Shown piece after piece: positions 33,571 through 43,232 of a DNA stretch of 64,000 bases. The translations under genes and the position numbers were made by a program. Location of the stretch: positions 52,214-116,213 of the forward strand of contig NZ_FNIM01000009.1 in the NCBI RefSeq assembly GCF_900103885.1, read 5' to 3'. Within the stretch, counting starts at the first letter, position 1, and every line of letters starts with the position of its first letter. The notes below the pieces were generated by a model, which worked only from the letters and a program-made list of their open reading frames with translations, did no database searches and was not told the DNA's origin. The DNA comes from Actinomyces ruminicola (GTDB lineage: Bacteria > Actinomycetota > Actinomycetes > Actinomycetales > Actinomycetaceae).

Positions 33571-34192
33571 CGGCGTCCTCCTCGTGGTCGTGGGTGGTCA
33601 GGGTCCGGGACTCGGCAAGCTTGCGGGCCAGCTTGTCCGCGACGATCTGGTGGGCGGCCCGGGCGGCGGCGATGTTGCGCTCACCCACCGTTCCCGGGAA
33701 GCGGTCGGCAACGGCGGCGCACACGGCCTCAATGCCGAGCACGTCGGTGACGGCGGTGAAGGCCCCCAGCAGGACGGCATTGGGCAGGGGACGCCCCAGG
33801 TGTTCCATGGCCAGTTCCGTGGCCGGCACGGTCAGGCGGTGTTCCGGGGGAACTGCGGCTACCGTGGCCGGATCCAGGTCGAAGGTGGCGAAGGGCCGCG
33901 AGGAGTTGATGAGCGCGTAACCGCCCGGACGCAGACCGGCGAAGACGTCGATGGCACCCAGCAGCGTGGGGTCCTGGATGATGACCGCGTCCGGGGTGAG
34001 CACGGGTTCGTGGGTGCGGATCGGGCTGGTGTCGATCCGGCAGTAGGAGACCACCGGCGCCCCCGTACGCTCGGAGCCGAAGGATGGAAAGGCCTGGGCG
34101 TAGCGGTCCTCCTTGAAGGCGGCGTAGGCCAGCAGGTCGGCCGCGGTCACCACCCCTTGACCGCCTCGACCGTGGATACGGATCTGGAACAT
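33560..34192 (-). CDS. porG: 2-oxoacid:ferredoxin oxidoreductase gamma subunit
   Basis: A 210-residue subunit and first gene of the operon. The N-terminus FQIRIHGRGGQGVVTAADLLAYAA and PSFGSERTGAPVVSYCRI are the gamma-family hallmarks involved in CoA binding. The C-terminus has the family ERNIAAARAAHQIV segment. AAGGAGG lies 4 bases before the ATG. Upstream is a 495-base gap that must hold the operon promoter; a TAAAGT box near 34240 is possible but its -35 is poor. Divergence of gas-phase or oxygen control cannot be read from the sequence. Confidence 0.9.
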   Translation of the reverse strand: MFQIRIHGRGGQGVVTAADLLAYAAFKEDRYAQAFPSFGSERTGAPVVSYCRIDTSPIRTHEPVLTPDAVIIQDPTLLGAIDVFAGLRPGGYALINSSRPFATFDLDPATVAAVPPEHRLTVPATELAMEHLGRPLPNAVLLGAFTAVTDVLGIEAVCAAVADRFPGTVGERNIAAARAAHQIVADKLARKLAESRTLTTHDHEEDAGAA

Positions 34193-34615
34193 CGGGCCTC
34201 CTTGCAGGGCGTCCGTAGGCGCCGTCCTAGTTCACGCCCCACTTTATGACACCGAGTCCTATTCATGAGCTCTTTCACATGTCGCGCCTCAGGAGCCCGT
34301 CATTTAGTCCTGACAATCCGATGCGTGTGCGTCACCGTTCCGGCAGTGCGCGGGCCCGGCGCCCACGGCGCCATCACCTCCGTCTCCGCCCGAGCAGCAG
34401 CCGTCCACCCCTCCGCCGAAGCCACTCCCGGGCGGGTTCCTGACCACAGGATCAGCGCCTGGCGCGCCCTTGACGCACACCCGACCCGCAATAGCGGTCG
34501 ACTCGCCCAAAACCGCGTAACCACGCCAAAAAGACAACGTAGTCTTTCCGTAATTGCCGGTGGCGAAGCGAATGCCTAGCACGCGGGTCTGCCCTCCGCG
34601 GCGCGCCCGAGCCCG
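34193..34615. other. Intergenic region upstream of the por operon, no gene recognised
   Basis: I find no convincing coding sequence here; the longest frame (34265-34579, plus) has no SD and no family resemblance. The part near 34500-34560 is AT-richer than its surroundings and contains the perfect inverted repeat AAAGAC-AACGTA-GTCTTT (34530-34547). Read leftward, this stem is followed by TTGG, so it could be a weak terminator or a protein-binding site. The promoter of the por operon should be in the first 100 bases. Confidence 0.6.
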
Positions 34616-34665
34616 CGAGGATGCGCCGCCCCGACGAACGTCGTCGTCGGCGCGGCGCATCCTCG
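34616..34665 (-). terminator. Strong terminator hairpin after acnA
   Basis: CGAGGATGCGCCGC (34616-34629) pairs perfectly with GCGGCGCATCCTCG (34652-34665), 14 bp. The loop contains a second stem, CCGACGA with TCGTCGG. It starts 22 bases after the acnA stop. It lacks a T-tract, as is common for hairpin terminators in high-GC actinobacteria. Confidence 0.8.
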
Positions 34666-34687
34666 GCGGACAACCTGCCGGTTACCG

Positions 34688-37366
34688 CTACTGCTCGCCG
34701 CGGGCCAGGCCCCGCAGCACGTACTGCAGGATGCCGCCGTTGCGGAAGTAGTCCGCCTCGCCGGGAGTGTCGATGCGTACGGTGGCGTCGAAGGCGGTCT
34801 CGCCGCCGTCGGCCCGGCGGGCGGTGACGGTGACGGTGCGGGGGGTGACGCCGTCGTTGAGGGCGGTCAGGCCGGTGATCGAGTAGGTCTCGGTGCCGTC
34901 CAGGCCCAGCGAGGCCGCCGACTGTCCCGCGGGGAACTGCAGCGGCACCACGCCCATGCCAATCAGGTTGGAGCGGTGAATACGCTCGAAGGACTCGGCG
35001 ATGACCGCCTTGACCCCCAGCAGGGCCGTGCCCTTGGCCGCCCAGTCCCGGGAGGAGCCCGAGCCGTACTCCTTGCCGCCCAGCACCACCAGCGGCACGC
35101 CCGCGGCCTGGTATGCCTGGGCGGCGTCGAAGATCGACTCGGTCTGCCCGGTGAGGAAGTTGCGGGTGTAGCCGCCCTCCACGCCGTCGAGCAGCTGGTT
35201 GCGCAGCCGGATATTGGCGAAGGTGCCGCGGATCATGACCTCGTGGTTGCCGCGCCGCGAGCCGTAGGAGTTGAAGTCCTTGCGCTCCACGCCGTGGGCC
35301 GCCAGGTAGCGGCCGGCCGGAGAATCGGCCTTGATGGCGCCGGCCGGGGAGATGTGGTCGGTGGTTACCGAGTCTCCCAGCAGGGCGAGTACGCGCGCAC
35401 CCGTGACATCTTCCACGGGGGTCAACTCCATGGTCAGGCCCTCGAAGAAGGGGGCCTTGCGCACGTAGGTGGAGTCCTCGTCCCAGGTGAAGGTCTCCCC
35501 CTCGGGGGTGTCCAGTCCCTGCCAGCGCGCATCGCCGGCGAAGACGTCGGCGTAGTCGCGGGTGTACATCTCCCGGTCGATGGTGGCGTCGATGACGGCC
35601 TGCACCTCGGTGGGGTCGGGCCAGATGTCGGCCAGGAATACGTCCTGGCCGGCGGCGTCCTGCCCCAGCGGCTGCGTGGCGAAGTCGAAGTCCATGGTTC
35701 CGGCCAGGGCGTAGGCGATCACCAGCGGCGGGGAGGCCAGGTAGTTCATCTTGACGTCGGGGTTGATACGCCCCTCGAAGTTGCGGTTTCCGGACAGCAC
35801 CGAGACGACCGCCAGGTCGGCGTCGTTCACCGCGGCCGACACCTCGGCGGGCAGCGGCCCGGAGTTGCCGATGCAGGTGGCGCAGCCGTAGCCGACCAGG
35901 TTGAAGCCGAGCTCGTTCAGGGCGGGCCACAGCCCGGCCTTCTCGTAGTAGTCCGTGACCACCTGGGAGCCGGGGGCGGTGGAGGTCTTCACCCACGGCT
36001 TGGAGCGCAGCCCCTTCGCAACGGCGTTGCGTGCCAGCAGCCCGGCCGCCACCATCACCGACGGGTTGGAGGTGTTGGTGCAGGAGGTGATCGAAGCGAT
36101 GGCCACATGACCGTGGTCGAGGGTCACCTGCGTGCCGTCCGCCAGGGTGACCGGCGTGGGCTTGTGCGGCTCGGCCGCATAGGTGGGCAGCGTCCGCTCG
36201 AAGGCCGCCTTCGAGTCGGCGAGCTCAATACGGTCCTGGGGGCGCTTGGGGCCGGCGATGGAGGGCACCACGGTGGACAGGTCCAGCTCGAGGTACTCGG
36301 AGTAGGTCGCCTGGCGGGACGGGTCGTGCCACAGCCCCTGCGCCTTGGTGTACTCCTCCACCAGCCGTATGTTCTCTTCCGAGCGGCCGGTCAGGCGCAG
36401 GTAGTCCAGGGTGACGTCGTCAATGGGGAAGATCGCGGCGGTGGACCCGAACTCGGGACTCATGTTGCCGATGGTGGCGCGGTTGGCCAGCGGCACCGCG
36501 GCCACGCCCTCGCCGTAGAACTCCACGATCTTGCCGACCACGCCGTGCGCGCGCAGCATCTGGGTGATGCTGAGCACCACGTCCGTGGCGGTGGCGCCGG
36601 CGGGGATCTCCCCGGAGAGCTTGAAGCCGACCACGCGGGGAATCAGCATGGACACCGGCTGGCCGAGCATGGCGGCCTCCGCCTCGATGCCGCCCACGCC
36701 CCAGCCGAGCACACCCAGGCCGTTGACCATGGTGGTGTGCGAGTCCGTGCCCACGCAGGTGTCCGGGTAGGCCTGGGTGACGCCGCCGACCTCCCGGGTG
36801 AATACGGTGCGGGCCAGGTACTCGATGTTGACCTGGTGGACGATGCCGGTGCCCGGGGGCACCACCCGGAAGTTCGCCAGCGCGCCCTGCCCCCAGCGCA
36901 GGAACTGGTAGCGCTCGGCGTTGCGCTCGTACTCGCGCTCCTTGTTGCGCTCCAGCGAGCTCGACAGGCCGAAGGAGTCGATCTGGACCGAGTGGTCGAT
37001 GACCATCTCGGCGGGGGCCAGCGGGTTGATGACCTCGGGGTCGCCGCCCAGGTCGGCCACCGCCTCGCGCATGGTTGCCAGGTCGACGATGCAGGGCACA
37101 CCGGTGAAGTCCTGCATGACCACCCGCGCCGGGGTGAACTGGATCTCGGTGTCCGGATCGGCGGCGGGATCCCAGGCGGCCAGGGCGCGCACATGATCCG
37201 CGGTGACGTTGGCGCCGTCCTCGGTGCGCAGCAGGTTCTCCGCCAGGACCTTCAGGGCGTAGGGCAGCCGGTCCAGGCCTTCGACAGCGTCGAGGCGGTA
37301 GATCTCGTAGGGGCGTCCGTCCACGTCGAGGGTGGCGCGGGAGTGGAAGGTGTCAAGACTCGTCAA
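34688..37366 (-). CDS. acnA: Aconitate hydratase AcnA
   Basis: An 892-residue TCA-cycle enzyme converting citrate to isocitrate with a [4Fe-4S] cluster. Cluster cysteines are in [14 protein letters not shown] and [14 protein letters not shown]. Substrate motifs include [53 protein letters not shown] and [14 protein letters not shown]. The start codon is TTG (37366-37364), giving [22 protein letters not shown], the family N-terminus; AGGA lies 7 bases upstream. The rare start may lower translation. A strong hairpin follows. The gene stands alone between the por operon and the methyltransferase, with its promoter in the 191-base gap upstream. Confidence 0.97.
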   Translation of the reverse strand: MTSLDTFHSRATLDVDGRPYEIYRLDAVEGLDRLPYALKVLAENLLRTEDGANVTADHVRALAAWDPAADPDTEIQFTPARVVMQDFTGVPCIVDLATMREAVADLGGDPEVINPLAPAEMVIDHSVQIDSFGLSSSLERNKEREYERNAERYQFLRWGQGALANFRVVPPGTGIVHQVNIEYLARTVFTREVGGVTQAYPDTCVGTDSHTTMVNGLGVLGWGVGGIEAEAAMLGQPVSMLIPRVVGFKLSGEIPAGATATDVVLSITQMLRAHGVVGKIVEFYGEGVAAVPLANRATIGNMSPEFGSTAAIFPIDDVTLDYLRLTGRSEENIRLVEEYTKAQGLWHDPSRQATYSEYLELDLSTVVPSIAGPKRPQDRIELADSKAAFERTLPTYAAEPHKPTPVTLADGTQVTLDHGHVAIASITSCTNTSNPSVMVAAGLLARNAVAKGLRSKPWVKTSTAPGSQVVTDYYEKAGLWPALNELGFNLVGYGCATCIGNSGPLPAEVSAAVNDADLAVVSVLSGNRNFEGRINPDVKMNYLASPPLVIAYALAGTMDFDFATQPLGQDAAGQDVFLADIWPDPTEVQAVIDATIDREMYTRDYADVFAGDARWQGLDTPEGETFTWDEDSTYVRKAPFFEGLTMELTPVEDVTGARVLALLGDSVTTDHISPAGAIKADSPAGRYLAAHGVERKDFNSYGSRRGNHEVMIRGTFANIRLRNQLLDGVEGGYTRNFLTGQTESIFDAAQAYQAAGVPLVVLGGKEYGSGSSRDWAAKGTALLGVKAVIAESFERIHRSNLIGMGVVPLQFPAGQSAASLGLDGTETYSITGLTALNDGVTPRTVTVTARRADGGETAFDATVRIDTPGEADYFRNGGILQYVLRGLARGEQ

Positions 37367-37557
37367 ATTCGTTCCTGTTCATCCTGGTGCGCGCTGGCGC
37401 ACGGGGCTGCACTCAGCTAGGTTCAGCTGCGGTCACGGTAGCGGACCCGCCTTCATCCGCCGTCAACACGGCCCGGCTCGGATCGTCACCGGCGCGGCAT
37501 ACGCCACGCGGTAGTTGCGAAAACGGGCAAGGCTCCCGGTTTGGGGACCAGACGGGC

Positions 37558-39027
37558 TCAGTCGCGCTGAAGGACGGCGATGGTCTCGAAGTGGTGCGTG
37601 TGCGGGAACATGTCCAGGGCGCTCATGGCGGCCAGCCGATAGCCGCTGCCCAGGAAGGCGCCCAGGTCGCGTGCCAGTGCCGCCGGATCACAGGCGACCA
37701 TGACGACTCGACGCGGGTTCAATGCGGCCACGGCCTGGATTATTCCGCGGCCGGCACCCTGCCGGGGCGGGTCGAGGACGACGACGTCGGCGCCGTCCCC
37801 GCCGGAGGGTCCGCCCGTTCCGAAGCGGCCCAGTTGCGCCACCGCTGCCGGGGTGACGCGCCCGGCGGTCAGCTCGGCGCCGGCGTACTCATGCAGGGTG
37901 CGGCGGGCGTCTGCGACCGCCCGGCCACTGCCCTCCAGCGAGCGCACCGCGCCGGTGAGCGCAACCAGCGGCAAGGTGAACAGGCCCGCGCCGGAGTACA
38001 GCTCGAGGACGCGGGCGCCGGCCATCCGGGCGGCGTCCAGCGGGCCGTCGCCGGGGCGGGTGCCGGAGGCGGTCGGTTCCTCTGCGAGCGCGCCGCGCAC
38101 CACCCGGTCGACGAGCACCGTCGGGGCCTCCCGGTGGGCCTGCCAGAAGCCGGTGGCATGCACGGAGTAGTGCAGCTCTCCCAGGCCCAGGCCGGCGGCG
38201 TCCACGACCTCGGCGACGCGTCGGCGGCCAGTGGCCCGGCCGGTCGCGGTCAGCACGGTCAGAGCCCGGCTGCTCCGACCGCCGTCCTCCAGGAGGACCA
38301 GCGGCTCGCCTGCGGAGGGAGCGACGGCGTCGACGCGCATGCCCGGGCGGAAGTGCTTGCGCCACAGGGCGCGCTCGGTCAGACCGAGGTCCTGGATGGC
38401 GCCGACCGCCAGGGGCAACTCGTGCACGGGCAAGACGGTGCCGCTGCGGAATCCGTGCATGCCGGCCTCGCCGGACTCGGTTACCGCCAGGGAGATACGG
38501 GTGCGGGTGCCGGTGCCGGCGCGGGCACGCACCCGGGGGTCCGGGTCGGCCTCGGCGGCCGCCTCCCCCGGCATGGGCTCGACCGGAACGGCTCCGCCCT
38601 CGGCTCCCGGCAGGGCGGAGACGGCCTCGACCACGGGCGCTCCCCCAATACGGCGCAGACAGTCCGCCAGCACCCACCGCTTCCAGGTGCGCTGGGCGGG
38701 CAGGGCCACGTGGGACAGCTCGCCGCCCCCCACTCCCCCGGGCCCGGCCTCCGCCCAGACCGGGCGCACCCGGTCCGGCGAGGCGGACAGGATCTCGACG
38801 GCGTCGGCCCGCCAGATCTTGGCGTTCTTCTCCGTCATCACCGCCCGCACCTGCTCCCCGGGCAGGGCGTGGCGGACGAAGACGATGCGCCCGGAGGGAT
38901 CGTCGACGGGGCGGGCGATGCAGTGTCCGCCGTGGGCGGGGGCGCCGACGGCGAGGGTCACGTACTCGGGCGTCGCCGGTACCGGGGCCGGCGGGCGGGG
39001 CGGGGCGCTGCGGCGATGCGGGCTCAT
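37558..39027 (-). CDS. TRAM-domain class I SAM-dependent RNA methyltransferase (TrmA/RumA family)
   Basis: A 489-residue RNA uracil-5-methyltransferase-like enzyme. The N-terminal TRAM/OB region (EYVTLAVGAPAHGGHCIARPVD) precedes the Rossmann domain: LELYSGAGLFTLPL binds SAM, VVLDPPRQGAGRG holds the catalytic loop, and MVACDPAALARDLG the nucleophilic Cys. The final DMFPHTHHFETIAVLQ is characteristic. A glycine- and proline-rich insert of about 60 residues lies between TRAM and methylase parts. It overlaps the APC permease gene by four bases, the same order as in the mycobacterial ceoBC region. The modified RNA is unknown. Confidence 0.92.
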   Translation of the reverse strand: MSPHRRSAPPRPPAPVPATPEYVTLAVGAPAHGGHCIARPVDDPSGRIVFVRHALPGEQVRAVMTEKNAKIWRADAVEILSASPDRVRPVWAEAGPGGVGGGELSHVALPAQRTWKRWVLADCLRRIGGAPVVEAVSALPGAEGGAVPVEPMPGEAAAEADPDPRVRARAGTGTRTRISLAVTESGEAGMHGFRSGTVLPVHELPLAVGAIQDLGLTERALWRKHFRPGMRVDAVAPSAGEPLVLLEDGGRSSRALTVLTATGRATGRRRVAEVVDAAGLGLGELHYSVHATGFWQAHREAPTVLVDRVVRGALAEEPTASGTRPGDGPLDAARMAGARVLELYSGAGLFTLPLVALTGAVRSLEGSGRAVADARRTLHEYAGAELTAGRVTPAAVAQLGRFGTGGPSGGDGADVVVLDPPRQGAGRGIIQAVAALNPRRVVMVACDPAALARDLGAFLGSGYRLAAMSALDMFPHTHHFETIAVLQRD

Positions 39028-41120
39028 GCATTCTCCTGCGTCTCGGGCGGGTGGGGGGACTCCTGGGCCTGTGAGGGGATGAGGCGACGGTCCTCGGCGC
39101 TCCGGGTGGCGACGTCGACGTCCGCGATGCCACTGGGGGCGGCCACTCGCAGACCGTGGTGAATGTGGTTCTGGCCGGGCGGTCCCAGCTGCCAGGGCAC
39201 CGAGGCGACCACCACGCCGGGCGTGAACAGCAGTGCGGTCTTCAGGCGCAGCGCGGTCTGGTTGTGCAGGGCCTGCTCCCACCAGTGGCGCACCAGGTAC
39301 TCGGGCAGGAAGACGACTACCAGGTCGCGGGGGGAGTCTCGCCGCACGCTGCGCACGTAGGAGACGACGGGGCGGGTGATGTCGCGCAGCGGGGAGTCGA
39401 GCACCGTCAGCGGCACGGGCAGCTCGGCGTCCTCCCAGTCATCCAGGAGCCGTTTGGCGCCGCCGTCGCCGATATCGACCGTAACCGCCTCGATGGACGT
39501 CGGCTGGGTGGACAGCGCGTAGGTCAGGGCCCGCAGGGTGGGACGGTGCAGGCTGGAGGCCAGGACGATTGCGTGCACGTGAGCGGGCAGCAGCCGCGCA
39601 TCGTGGATATCCTTGATGGCGATCTCCTCGCCGACGCGCAGATAGTGGCTGCGGATGCCGTGCATCACCAGGTAGAGCGCCGCCATGACGGTCAGGACGA
39701 TCCAGGCGCCGTGGGTGAGCTTGGTCAGCAGCACAATTAGCAGCACGGTCCCGGTGCCGGCGACCCCAATGCCATTGACGATCCGCGAGCGCCGCATGCG
39801 GCGGCGTCTGGCGGGGTCGGTGGCGGTGGACAGCTCCCGGTTCCAGTGGCGCACCATGCCGATCTGGGAGAGTGTGAAGGAGATGAACACGCCCACGACG
39901 TACAGCTGGATCAACCGACTGGTGCTGGCCTGGAAGCCGACTACGAAGGCGACGGCGACGGCCCACAGCACGATGATGCCGCCCGAGTGGACCAGACGAT
40001 CACCGCGCTGGGAGAGCTGGCGGGGCAGGAACTCGTCCCGGCCGAGCACGCCGACCAGCGCGGGGAAGCCGTTGAAGGCCGTATTCGCGGCCAGCACCAG
40101 GATGAGGCCGGTGAAGACGGTCACCAGGTAGAACATGAGTGGGAGGCGGGCGAACACGGTGGCGGCGATCTGCCCTATCACCGGATCCTGACGGTATCCC
40201 TCGCCCAGCGGCACCCCGTGGTCGAGCAGCTCGGTGGCGGGGTTCTCTACCAGGTGGACGCCGACGGCGCCGGCCAGGTGCACCACGCTCAACAGCATGG
40301 CAGCCGCGATACCGCCGAGCAGCAGCAGGGTCGTGGCGGCATTCTTGGCCTTGGGCCGTCGCAGGCCGGGCACGCCGTTGGAGATGGAGTCAACGCCGGT
40401 CAGGGCTACGCATCCGGAGGAGAAGGCCCGCAGGATGAGGAAGCCGCCGGCCAGGCCCGTCAGTCCCTGGTCCCAGCCGGCCTGGGCGACGACCTCGTAG
40501 GAGGCGGAGGGAGCCCGCCCGAGGGTGCCGGTCAGCTCCTGGACGAAGCCGACCACGGCCATGATTCCGACGGCCCCCATGTACAGATAGGTGGGCAGGG
40601 CGAGCAGGCGCCCCGACTCGCGGCCGCCACGCAGGTTGAGCAGCGCCAGCGCCGTGACGATGCCGACCGCGATCTCCACCTTGTGGGCGGCCAGCGCGGG
40701 GATGACGGCAACCAGGTAACCGGTGCCGGAGGCGATGGACACGGCAACGGTGAGCACGTAGTCGCAAAGCAGGGCGGAGGCGACCAGCAGACCGGCACGG
40801 CGGCCCAGGTTGGTGGAGACCACCTCGTAGTCGCCGCCGCCGGAGGGGTAGGCGTGGACGGTCTGCCGGTAGGAGGCGACCACCACGACCAGCACGCCGA
40901 CGACGGCCAGCGCGATCCAGGGCGACACGGCGGTGGCGGCCACCCCCGCCGCCGTCAGGGTGAGGAGGATCTCGTCCGGGGCGTAACCGACGCTTGAGAG
41001 CGCGCCGGAGGCGAACACGGGCAGGGCGATCCGTTTGGGGAGGAGGGTCTCGCCCCGGGCCCGGCTGGGCACCGGGCGGCCGACGAGGAGCCGCTTGAAG
41101 CGGTCGGCGAAGTCACGCAC
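39024..41120 (-). CDS. APC family permease, probable potassium or amino acid transporter
   Basis: A 698-residue membrane protein with about twelve transmembrane helices and a cytoplasmic C-terminal domain of some 200 residues. The first helix region LPVFASGALSSVGYAPDEILL and YPSGGGDYEVVSTNLG match the KimA/YdaO-like APC subgroup. Its position next to two TrkA proteins supports potassium transport, but this is inference. GTG at 41120 (MRDFADRFKRLLVG) is chosen because it matches relatives and has TAGCAT 8 bases upstream. ATG at 41192 would add 24 residues with no SD and would nearly touch the divergent trkA start. Confidence 0.85.
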   Translation of the reverse strand: MRDFADRFKRLLVGRPVPSRARGETLLPKRIALPVFASGALSSVGYAPDEILLTLTAAGVAATAVSPWIALAVVGVLVVVVASYRQTVHAYPSGGGDYEVVSTNLGRRAGLLVASALLCDYVLTVAVSIASGTGYLVAVIPALAAHKVEIAVGIVTALALLNLRGGRESGRLLALPTYLYMGAVGIMAVVGFVQELTGTLGRAPSASYEVVAQAGWDQGLTGLAGGFLILRAFSSGCVALTGVDSISNGVPGLRRPKAKNAATTLLLLGGIAAAMLLSVVHLAGAVGVHLVENPATELLDHGVPLGEGYRQDPVIGQIAATVFARLPLMFYLVTVFTGLILVLAANTAFNGFPALVGVLGRDEFLPRQLSQRGDRLVHSGGIIVLWAVAVAFVVGFQASTSRLIQLYVVGVFISFTLSQIGMVRHWNRELSTATDPARRRRMRRSRIVNGIGVAGTGTVLLIVLLTKLTHGAWIVLTVMAALYLVMHGIRSHYLRVGEEIAIKDIHDARLLPAHVHAIVLASSLHRPTLRALTYALSTQPTSIEAVTVDIGDGGAKRLLDDWEDAELPVPLTVLDSPLRDITRPVVSYVRSVRRDSPRDLVVVFLPEYLVRHWWEQALHNQTALRLKTALLFTPGVVVASVPWQLGPPGQNHIHHGLRVAAPSGIADVDVATRSAEDRRLIPSQAQESPHPPETQENA

Positions 41121-41195
41121 GGACGACGATGCTACGTCCCCCTCCTGCTCGGGCCAAGCCTTCCGCCCGGCTGATGACGGAGTACCGTTCATCCC

Positions 41196-41861
41196 GTGCA
41201 CTTCGTCATCATGGGCTGCGGCCGGGTGGGCGCCTCCATGGCCTCCCAGCTGGACCGCATGGGTCATTCGGTGGCCATCATCGACCGGAACTCGGACGCG
41301 TTTCGGCGCCTGCCGACCACATTCAACGGCCGCAAGGTCAAGGGCATCGGTTTCGACCGGGACGCGCTGGAGCAGGCGGGCATCGACGAGGCCTATGCCT
41401 TCGCCGCCGTGTCAAACGGGGACAACTCCAACATCATCGCCGCGCGCGTGGCGCGGGAGCTGTTCGGCGTGGAGCACGTGGTGGCCCGCATCTACGACGC
41501 CACCCGCGCCGACGTCTACGAGCGGCTCGGCATCCCCACCGTGGCCACGGTGCGGCAAACGGCCGAGCACATGATGCGGCATCTGCTCCCCGGCGGGACG
41601 GCGCGGGAGTTCATGGACCCCTCCGGCGCGGTGGGGCTGGTTCAGCCCGACGTGTCGGCCGCCTGGGTCGGCACCACGGTCGGCGCCCTGGAGGAGCGCC
41701 TCGGGGTGCGAGTCGCCTGGCTCTCGCGCGGCTCGGGAGCGGTGATCCCACAGGCGGGCACCATCATCCAGGAGCACGACCGGCTGCACCTGGCCGCGGC
41801 CACGGAGCAGCTGGCGGCCGTGCGACGCGCCCTGTCCCGCCCGCCCGCACAGGAGGTTTGA
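41196..41861 (+). CDS. TrkA family potassium-uptake regulatory protein (CeoB-like)
   Basis: A 221-residue cytoplasmic NAD-binding (RCK_N) plus RCK_C protein. The Rossmann motif is HFVIMGCGRVGASMASQL with acidic IDRN, and the C-terminal RCK_C domain follows VGTTVGALEERLGVRVAWLSR. The GTG start has TACCGT 7 bases upstream and no SD, so the transcript is probably leaderless. It is the first of two adjacent trkA-like genes, divergent from the APC permease whose gating it may control through NAD(H) or nucleotide binding. Confidence 0.92.
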   Translation: MHFVIMGCGRVGASMASQLDRMGHSVAIIDRNSDAFRRLPTTFNGRKVKGIGFDRDALEQAGIDEAYAFAAVSNGDNSNIIAARVARELFGVEHVVARIYDATRADVYERLGIPTVATVRQTAEHMMRHLLPGGTAREFMDPSGAVGLVQPDVSAAWVGTTVGALEERLGVRVAWLSRGSGAVIPQAGTIIQEHDRLHLAAATEQLAAVRRALSRPPAQEV

Positions 41862-41863
41862 CC

Positions 41864-42580
41864 ATGAAGATCCTCATTGCCGGAGCCGGCTCGGTGGGGC
41901 GGTCGATCGCCCGCGAGCTCATCAGCCACGGTCACCACGTCACCCTGGTGGACCGCGCCCCCGACGCCATGCGCATCGCCTCCGTGCCGGAGGCGGACTG
42001 GCAGCTGGCGGACGCCTGCGACATGGGGGCCCTGGCCGACGCGGGTGCCGGCGACTGCGACGTCGTCGTGTCGGCCACCGGGGATGACAAGGTCAACCTC
42101 GTGGTCTCCCTGCTGGCCAAGACCGAGTACGGGGTGCCGCGCACGGTGGCGCGGGTGAACAATCCGAAGAACGAGTGGTTGTTCGACGACACCTGGGGGG
42201 TGGACGTGGCCGTCTCCACTCCGCGGATCATGACGGCGCTGGTGGAGGAGGCGGTCAGCGTCGGTTCGCTGGTGCCCGTGTTCACCTTCCACCAGTCCGG
42301 TGCGCTGATGCACGAGCTCACGCTGCCGGACGACTCCCCCGTGATCGGCGAGTTGGTCAGCGCGGTGGAGCTGCCGCCGCACACGGTGCTGACCGCGATC
42401 CTGCGCGACTTCCGGCCCATCCGGCCCGGCCGGGACGACCGCTTCGAGCGGGGCGACGAGCTGCTGTTCCTCACCGCCCAGGCGGGCGAGGCGGCGCTGG
42501 CGGAGGTGCCGGCGATCTTCACCGCAGGCACCGAGCCGGCCTCCGCTAGTTCCCGGGAGGGGACGCCGGAGCCTGCCTGA
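41864..42580 (+). CDS. TrkA family potassium-uptake regulatory protein (CeoC-like)
   Basis: A 238-residue RCK protein paralogous to its upstream neighbour: KILIAGAGSVGRSIARELISHGHHVTLVDR is the Rossmann NAD site and VIGELVSAVELPPHTVLTAILRDF the RCK_C domain. AGGAGG is about 10 bases before the ATG, inside the upstream coding end, and the two genes are separated by 2 bases. They probably form a mixed complex. The last 35 bases overlap the 3' end of the convergent DUF3159 gene. Confidence 0.92.
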   Translation: MKILIAGAGSVGRSIARELISHGHHVTLVDRAPDAMRIASVPEADWQLADACDMGALADAGAGDCDVVVSATGDDKVNLVVSLLAKTEYGVPRTVARVNNPKNEWLFDDTWGVDVAVSTPRIMTALVEEAVSVGSLVPVFTFHQSGALMHELTLPDDSPVIGELVSAVELPPHTVLTAILRDFRPIRPGRDDRFERGDELLFLTAQAGEAALAEVPAIFTAGTEPASASSREGTPEPA

Positions 42581-43232
42581 GGGTCGGGTTGATGACCAGC
42601 CACACGAACCACAGGGTGAGGGCGAACAGGGGCACCCCGAGCAGGAGCCGGGCGACGCCGAGGGCGCCCACTGCCGCCTCTCCGGCCAGGTACAGGGGCA
42701 GTTCCACCACCAGCCGTAGGGCGAACATGGCGGCCAGGATGGCGGTGCCGACCGCGTAGCGGCGGGTTGCGGCGCCATTCCGGTCGCCGCGGCCGGTTCC
42801 GGACGCGGCATGCCAGGCGTCCAGCAGGAGGCCTACCAGGGGACGGCGCAGCAGAAGCGAGCCGCCGGTGGCCGCCAGCCACACGGCGTTGATGACCAGG
42901 CCGGTGGCGTAGAAGTTCGTGGCGTTTCCGGAGCGCCACGCCCACAGGGCGCTGACAGCGGCCAGGGCGGCGCCGCCGAGTACCTGGGTCAGCGGCTGGC
43001 GGCCGAGCAGCCGGGCGAAAAGAGCCAGGGCGCTGACCGCCAGGGAGGCGAGCAGCGCCGGCACCAGGGCGCTGGGGCGCAGGGCGAGCACGCAGACGAA
43101 TACGAGCGTGGGGGCGGCGGACTCCAGGATGCCCCGCCAGCCGCCGACGGCCGCGGCGGCATCGAAGCGGTCGGCGTCGAGGGCACCCAGCCCGCCGCGG
43201 GAGGGCGCCGCCGTGCCGGTCTGCTCGTTCAT
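42546..43232 (-). CDS. DUF3159 family membrane protein
   Basis: A 228-residue integral membrane protein with six predicted helices; the start is MNEQTGTAAPSRGGLGAL. It matches the position and pattern of the mycobacterial Rv2693c family (IESAAPTLVFV-like first helix, LLRRPLVGLLLDAWH, AMFALRLVVELPLYLAG, LWFVWLVINPTLR). Function is unknown; permease-like roles have been suggested only from topology. The ATG overlaps the OB-fold gene stop by four bases, so it is the last gene of a coupled three-gene operon. Confidence 0.85.
   Translation of the reverse strand: MNEQTGTAAPSRGGLGALDADRFDAAAAVGGWRGILESAAPTLVFVCVLALRPSALVPALLASLAVSALALFARLLGRQPLTQVLGGAALAAVSALWAWRSGNATNFYATGLVINAVWLAATGGSLLLRRPLVGLLLDAWHAASGTGRGDRNGAATRRYAVGTAILAAMFALRLVVELPLYLAGEAAVGALGVARLLLGVPLFALTLWFVWLVINPTLRQAPASPPGN

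Noticed and set aside
34265..34579. Open frame of 104 residues in the por upstream gap
   Set aside because: It has no SD, no domain, and a composition like non-coding shadow frames.
41121..41192. Longer APC permease start at ATG 41192
   Set aside because: No SD or -10 box in place, it would leave 3 bases to the divergent trkA start, and relatives begin near the RDFADRFKRLL segment.
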